Positions 5,628 through 8,629 of a stretch of 8,629 nucleotides of DNA are shown in pieces. The notes under the pieces are model-generated. The model searched no databases. It was not told the origin of the DNA and saw only the letters and a program-made list of their open reading frames with translations. How positions within the stretch are numbered: the stretch's first letter is position 1; each line of letters begins with the position of its first letter. Source of the DNA: Lysobacteraceae bacterium UBA6001. Its GTDB lineage: Bacteria > Pseudomonadota > Gammaproteobacteria > Xanthomonadales > Xanthomonadaceae. The DNA lies in contig DJAN01000146.1 of NCBI GenBank assembly GCA_002429615.1, positions 1-8,629 of the forward strand, given 5' to 3'. A program made the translations under genes and the position numbers.

Positions 5628-6968
5628 ATGAGCACCCAGCCCTTCATTGGCGCCAAGGAATACTTCCCCGGCATCGGCCGCATTCCGTTCGAAGGCCGCG
5701 ACTCGGACAACCCGCTGTCGTTCAAGGTCTACGACGCGAACAAGAAGATCGGCGACAAGACCATGGCCGAGCACCTGCGCTTCGCGGTCTGCTACTGGCA
5801 CAGCTTCTGCGGTAACGGCGCCGATCCGTTCGGCCCGGGCACCCGCCAGTACGGCTGGGATGCCGGCAGCGATCCGCTCAAGCGCGCCGAGGCCAAGGCC
5901 GACGCCGCGTTCGAATTCTTCACCAAGCTCGGTGCGCCGTACTGGTGCTTCCACGATGTCGACCTGGCGCCGGACGCCGAGGACATCGGCACCTACGAGA
6001 AGAACCTCAAGCACATGGTGGCCATCGCCAAGCAGCGCCAGGTCGAGACCGGCATGAAGCTGCTGTGGGGCACCGCCAACCTGTTCTCGCACCCGCGCTA
6101 CATGAACGGTGCCTCGACCAACCCGGACTTCAATGTCGTCGCGCGTGGCGCGGTGCAGGTCAAGGCCGCGCTGGAAGCCACCGTTGAACTCGGCGGCGAA
6201 GGCTACGTGTTCTGGGGCGGCCGCGAAGGCTACGCCGCGCTGGTCAACACGCAGATGAAGCGCGAGCAGGACCACATGGCGCGCTTCCTCACCGCCGCGC
6301 GCGACTACGGCCGCAGCATCGGCTTCAAGGGCAACTTCCTCATCGAGCCCAAGCCGATGGAGCCGATGAAGCACCAGTACGATTTCGACAGCGCCACCGT
6401 GGTCGGCTTCCTGCGCGCGCACGGCCTGGAAAAGGACTTCAAGCTCAACATCGAAGCCAACCACGCCACGCTGTCGGGCCACACCTTCGAGCACGACCTG
6501 CAGGTGGCCTCGGACGCCGGCATGCTGGGTTCGATCGACGCCAACCGCGGCAACCCGCAGAACGGCTGGGATACCGACCAGTTCCCGACCGACCTGTACG
6601 ACACCGTCGGCGCGATGCTGGTGGTGCTGCGCCAGGGCGGCCTGCAGCCGGGTGGCCTGAACTTCGACGCCAAGGTGCGCCGCGAGTCGTCCGATCCGCA
6701 GGACCTGTTCCTGGCCCACATCGGCGGCATGGACGCGTTCGCGCGTGGCCTGGAAGTGGCCCATGCGCTGCTGACCGCCTCGCCGCTGGAGACCTGGCGC
6801 AAGGAGCGTTACGCCAGCTTCGACGGTGGCACCGGTCAGGAGTTCGAACAGGGCAAGCTGGGCCTGGCCGATCTCGCCGCGTATGCTGCCAAGTCGGGTG
6901 AGCCGAAGCAGGTCAGCGGCCGCCAGGAAGCCTACGAGAACCTGATCAACCAGTACCTGATCCGCTGA
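5628..6968 (+). CDS. xylA: Xylose isomerase, class II (D-xylose to D-xylulose)
   Basis: A 446-residue cytoplasmic TIM-barrel enzyme that interconverts D-xylose and D-xylulose (and, slowly, glucose and fructose) with two divalent metals. The length and the N-terminal extension ([12 protein letters not shown]) mark class II, the type of E. coli XylA. The catalytic histidine is His109 in CFHDVD. The isomerase signature VFWGGREGY is at 194-202. All expected metal ligands are visible: Glu240 in IEPKP, Glu276 and His279 in NIEANHATL, Asp304 in SIDANRG, Asp315 and Asp317 in GWDTDQFP, and Asp347 in NFDAK. Lys242 of the active site is also present. A modest ribosome site (AGG at 5617-5619, 8 bases before the ATG) precedes it. 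It lies between xylB and the transporter with short gaps and no internal promoter or terminator that I can see, so it is probably co-transcribed. Intact and unremarkable in sequence. Confidence 0.97.
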   Translation: MSTQPFIGAKEYFPGIGRIPFEGRDSDNPLSFKVYDANKKIGDKTMAEHLRFAVCYWHSFCGNGADPFGPGTRQYGWDAGSDPLKRAEAKADAAFEFFTKLGAPYWCFHDVDLAPDAEDIGTYEKNLKHMVAIAKQRQVETGMKLLWGTANLFSHPRYMNGASTNPDFNVVARGAVQVKAALEATVELGGEGYVFWGGREGYAALVNTQMKREQDHMARFLTAARDYGRSIGFKGNFLIEPKPMEPMKHQYDFDSATVVGFLRAHGLEKDFKLNIEANHATLSGHTFEHDLQVASDAGMLGSIDANRGNPQNGWDTDQFPTDLYDTVGAMLVVLRQGGLQPGGLNFDAKVRRESSDPQDLFLAHIGGMDAFARGLEVAHALLTASPLETWRKERYASFDGGTGQEFEQGKLGLADLAAYAAKSGEPKQVSGRQEAYENLINQYLIR

Positions 6969-7008
6969 TTGATCGGGCTTTGCCCACCGAACCGAACTTG
7001 GTGAATCC

Positions 7009-8436
7009 ATGTCCAGTGTTCCGCTAGAGGCCGGCAGCAGCGCCGGTGAAAACACCCGCTTCATCATCCTGATCAGCTGTGTCGCCACCATCGGCGGCTT
7101 CCTGTTCGGGTTCGACAGTGGCGTCATCAACGGCACCGTCGACGGTCTCAAGCAGACGTTCCAGTCGAGTTCGGCGGGCATCGGCTTCGAGGTCGCCTCG
7201 ATGCTGCTGGGCTGCGCGATCGGTGCGTTCTTCGCCGGTCGCCTGGCCGACCGCTGGGGCCGCCGCGCGGTGCTGATCATCGCCGCGGTGCTGTTCCTGA
7301 TGTCGGCGATCGGCGCTGGCCTGGCGCACAGCTCGGCGGTGTTCGTGTTCGCCCGCGTGATGGGTGGCTTCGCGGTAGGTGCGGCCAGCGTGATGTCGCC
7401 GGCCTACATCGCCGAGGTGGCCTCCGCCCGTTACCGCGGGCGGCTGGCGACGGTGCAGCAGATCGCGATCATCAGCGGCCTGTTCTGCGCGTTCCTGTCC
7501 AACTTCCTGCTGGCCAAGGCGGCGGGTGCTTCGACCCAGCCGCTGTGGCTGGGCCAGGAAGCGTGGCGCTGGATGTTCTGGATGCAGGCGATTCCGTCGG
7601 CGGTGTTCCTGCTGCTGCTGCTCACCATTCCGGAAAGCCCGCGCTACCTGGTGGTGAAGGGGCGTCGCGAGCAGGCACTGGCTGTGTTGACCCGCCTGTA
7701 CGGCGAGGCCGAGGCGCGCAACAAGCTGGTGGAGATCGGCAATTCGCTGTCCGAAGATCATCACCGTCCGAGCCTGAAGGACCTGGTCAACAAGCACACC
7801 GGCAAGATCCGTCCGATCGTGTGGATCGGCATCGGCCTGGCGGTGTTCCAGCAGCTGGTCGGCATCAACGTGGTGTTCTACTACGGTGCGGTGCTGTGGC
7901 AGGCGGTGGGCTTCTCGGAGAACGATGCGCTGCTGATCAACGTGCTGTCCGGTGCGCTGAGCATCGGCGCGTGCCTGGTCACCGTGGTGCTGATCGACAA
8001 GATCGGCCGCAAGCCGCTGCTGTGGATCGGCTCGGCGGGCATGGCGGTGTCGCTGGCGCTGGTGACCTTCGCGTTTGCGAGTGCGTCAGTGGATGACACC
8101 GGCAAGCTGGTGATGGCAGGTGGCATGGGGACGCTGGCGCTGGTCGCGGCGAATGTCTATGTGATCTTCTTCAACATGTCCTGGGGCCCGGTGATGTGGG
8201 TGATGCTGGGCGAGATGTTCCCGAACCAGATCCGCGGCTCCGGCCTGGCAGTGGCGGGCGCGGCGCAGTGGACGTCGAACTTCGCGATCACCGTGAGCTT
8301 CCCGATCCTGCTGGGCTCCATCGGCCTGGCCGGCGCCTACGGCATCTACACCGTGGCCGCGTTCCTGTCCGTGTTCTTCGTGCTCAAGTATGTGTACGAG
8401 ACCAAGGGGCGCGAGCTGGAGCAGATGGAAGGCTGA
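7009..8436 (+). CDS. xylE: XylE-like sugar/H+ symporter (MFS sugar porter family), probable D-xylose importer
   Basis: This 475-residue inner-membrane protein has 12 predicted helices, six before (about 17-207) and six after (about 267-462) a cytoplasmic loop. Sugar-porter motifs are complete: GRLADRWGRR (77-86) and LIDKIGRK (328-335), the duplicated A motifs; PESPRYLVVKGR (208-219) after helix 6; QQLVGINVVFYY (281-292) in helix 7; and YETKGREL (463-470) at the C-terminus. Residues that bind xylose or couple protons in E. coli XylE have counterparts: Asp36 (XylE Asp27), Gln151 (Gln168), Gln281/Gln282 (Gln288/289), Asn287 (Asn294), Trp397 (Trp392), Gln420 and Trp421 (Gln415, Trp416). Most are shared with glucose transporters, so xylose specificity comes mainly from its place 40 bases after xylA. 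The ribosome site is weak (GGTGA at 7000-7004). It is the last gene before a terminator. Confidence 0.9.
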   Translation: MSSVPLEAGSSAGENTRFIILISCVATIGGFLFGFDSGVINGTVDGLKQTFQSSSAGIGFEVASMLLGCAIGAFFAGRLADRWGRRAVLIIAAVLFLMSAIGAGLAHSSAVFVFARVMGGFAVGAASVMSPAYIAEVASARYRGRLATVQQIAIISGLFCAFLSNFLLAKAAGASTQPLWLGQEAWRWMFWMQAIPSAVFLLLLLTIPESPRYLVVKGRREQALAVLTRLYGEAEARNKLVEIGNSLSEDHHRPSLKDLVNKHTGKIRPIVWIGIGLAVFQQLVGINVVFYYGAVLWQAVGFSENDALLINVLSGALSIGACLVTVVLIDKIGRKPLLWIGSAGMAVSLALVTFAFASASVDDTGKLVMAGGMGTLALVAANVYVIFFNMSWGPVMWVMLGEMFPNQIRGSGLAVAGAAQWTSNFAITVSFPILLGSIGLAGAYGIYTVAAFLSVFFVLKYVYETKGRELEQMEG

Positions 8437-8463
8437 TTCTTCCTTTCTCCTTGTTTCATGCGG

Positions 8464-8495
8464 AAGGCCATCCGGTTGGGTGGCCTTTCTCTTTT
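8464..8495 (+). terminator. Rho-independent terminator of the xylose operon
   Basis: A 10-base-pair stem (AAGGCCATCC 8464-8473 with GGGTGGCCTT 8478-8487, including one T-G wobble) with a GGTT loop is followed by a T-rich tail, TCTCTTTT. It begins 27 bases after the transporter stop codon and fits the end of the xylB-xylA-xylE transcript. Confidence 0.85.
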
Positions 8496-8575
8496 CTGGG
8501 GGTATGTCGTGGGCTGCAGGTGGCGCGCGTGTGGGTGCGTCGCGCGGCGACCGGTGGGCAAGCCGCATCGGGACA

Positions 8576-8629
8576 CGCCGTGAATCCATCCATGGAGGCT
8601 CGTAGGCGACATCCATGTCGCCTACGGTC
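8576..8629. repeat. REP-like intergenic palindromic repeat (GTAG type), possibly cut by the window end
   Basis: The element has two hairpins. The first is small (TCCA 8585-8588, loop TCCA, TGGA 8593-8596). The second is a perfect 12-base inverted repeat (CGTAGGCGACAT 8601-8612 with its complement at 8615-8626) and only CC between the arms. The order GCCGTGAA, a TCCATCCATGGA-type hairpin, GGCTCG, then a larger hairpin around CATCCATG resembles repeats that I recall being scattered between genes in Xanthomonadaceae genomes, related to GTAG REP sequences mobilised by RAYT transposases. The structure is seen; membership of a genome-wide family is recall and needs a copy count. Confidence 0.6.

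Noticed and set aside
4011..7280. A 1089-codon minus-strand open frame opposite xylB, xylA and the start of the transporter
   Set aside because: It is a shadow of high-GC codon usage. Its protein is rich in Arg, Val, Ala, His and Gly with no recognisable domain, while the plus strand carries three clear enzymes or transporters.

Overview
This high-GC window is typical chromosomal DNA of a gammaproteobacterium in the Xanthomonadaceae (Xanthomonas, Stenotrophomonas, Pseudoxanthomonas, Luteimonas and relatives). That placement rests on three things: the character of the xylose isomerase and kinase proteins, a LacI-type operator that closely resembles the xyl-box described in Xanthomonas, and a GTAG-type palindromic repeat at the right edge. 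It is judged by eye, and the genus cannot be fixed from the sequence alone.

The left part (1-3599) is read from the minus strand. A long gene (3599-267) encodes a trimeric autotransporter adhesin of the YadA/Hep_Hag type. It has a Sec signal peptide, a very long beta-roll head, three neck motifs, a second small head, a short coiled-coil stalk and a C-terminal membrane anchor. It is followed 78 bases later by the start of a second secreted protein (188-1, cut by the window edge). That fragment shows a signal peptide and the beginning of what looks like the propeptide of an S8 (subtilisin-like) secreted protease. A strong GC hairpin lies between the two genes.

A gene-free divergent region (3600-4085) separates the adhesin from a plus-strand operon. 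It holds a near-perfect 24-base palindrome (3998-4021) placed 64 bases before the first operon gene, and two smaller hairpins.

The right part (4086-8436) is a compact D-xylose utilisation operon in the order xylB (xylulokinase), xylA (class II xylose isomerase) and a XylE-like sugar/H+ symporter. The gaps are 48 and 40 bases. The symporter imports xylose, XylA converts it to xylulose and XylB phosphorylates that to xylulose 5-phosphate for the pentose phosphate pathway. One operator stands before the operon and one rho-independent terminator follows it, so the three genes are probably a single transcript repressed by a LacI-family regulator encoded elsewhere. The last 190 bases contain the terminator and a REP-like repeat.

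No clearly undescribed system was found. The points most worth a second look are in the adhesin: a canonical EF-hand-type calcium loop, large non-repeat loops in the head, and the pairing with a secreted protease. The xylose operator is the other.
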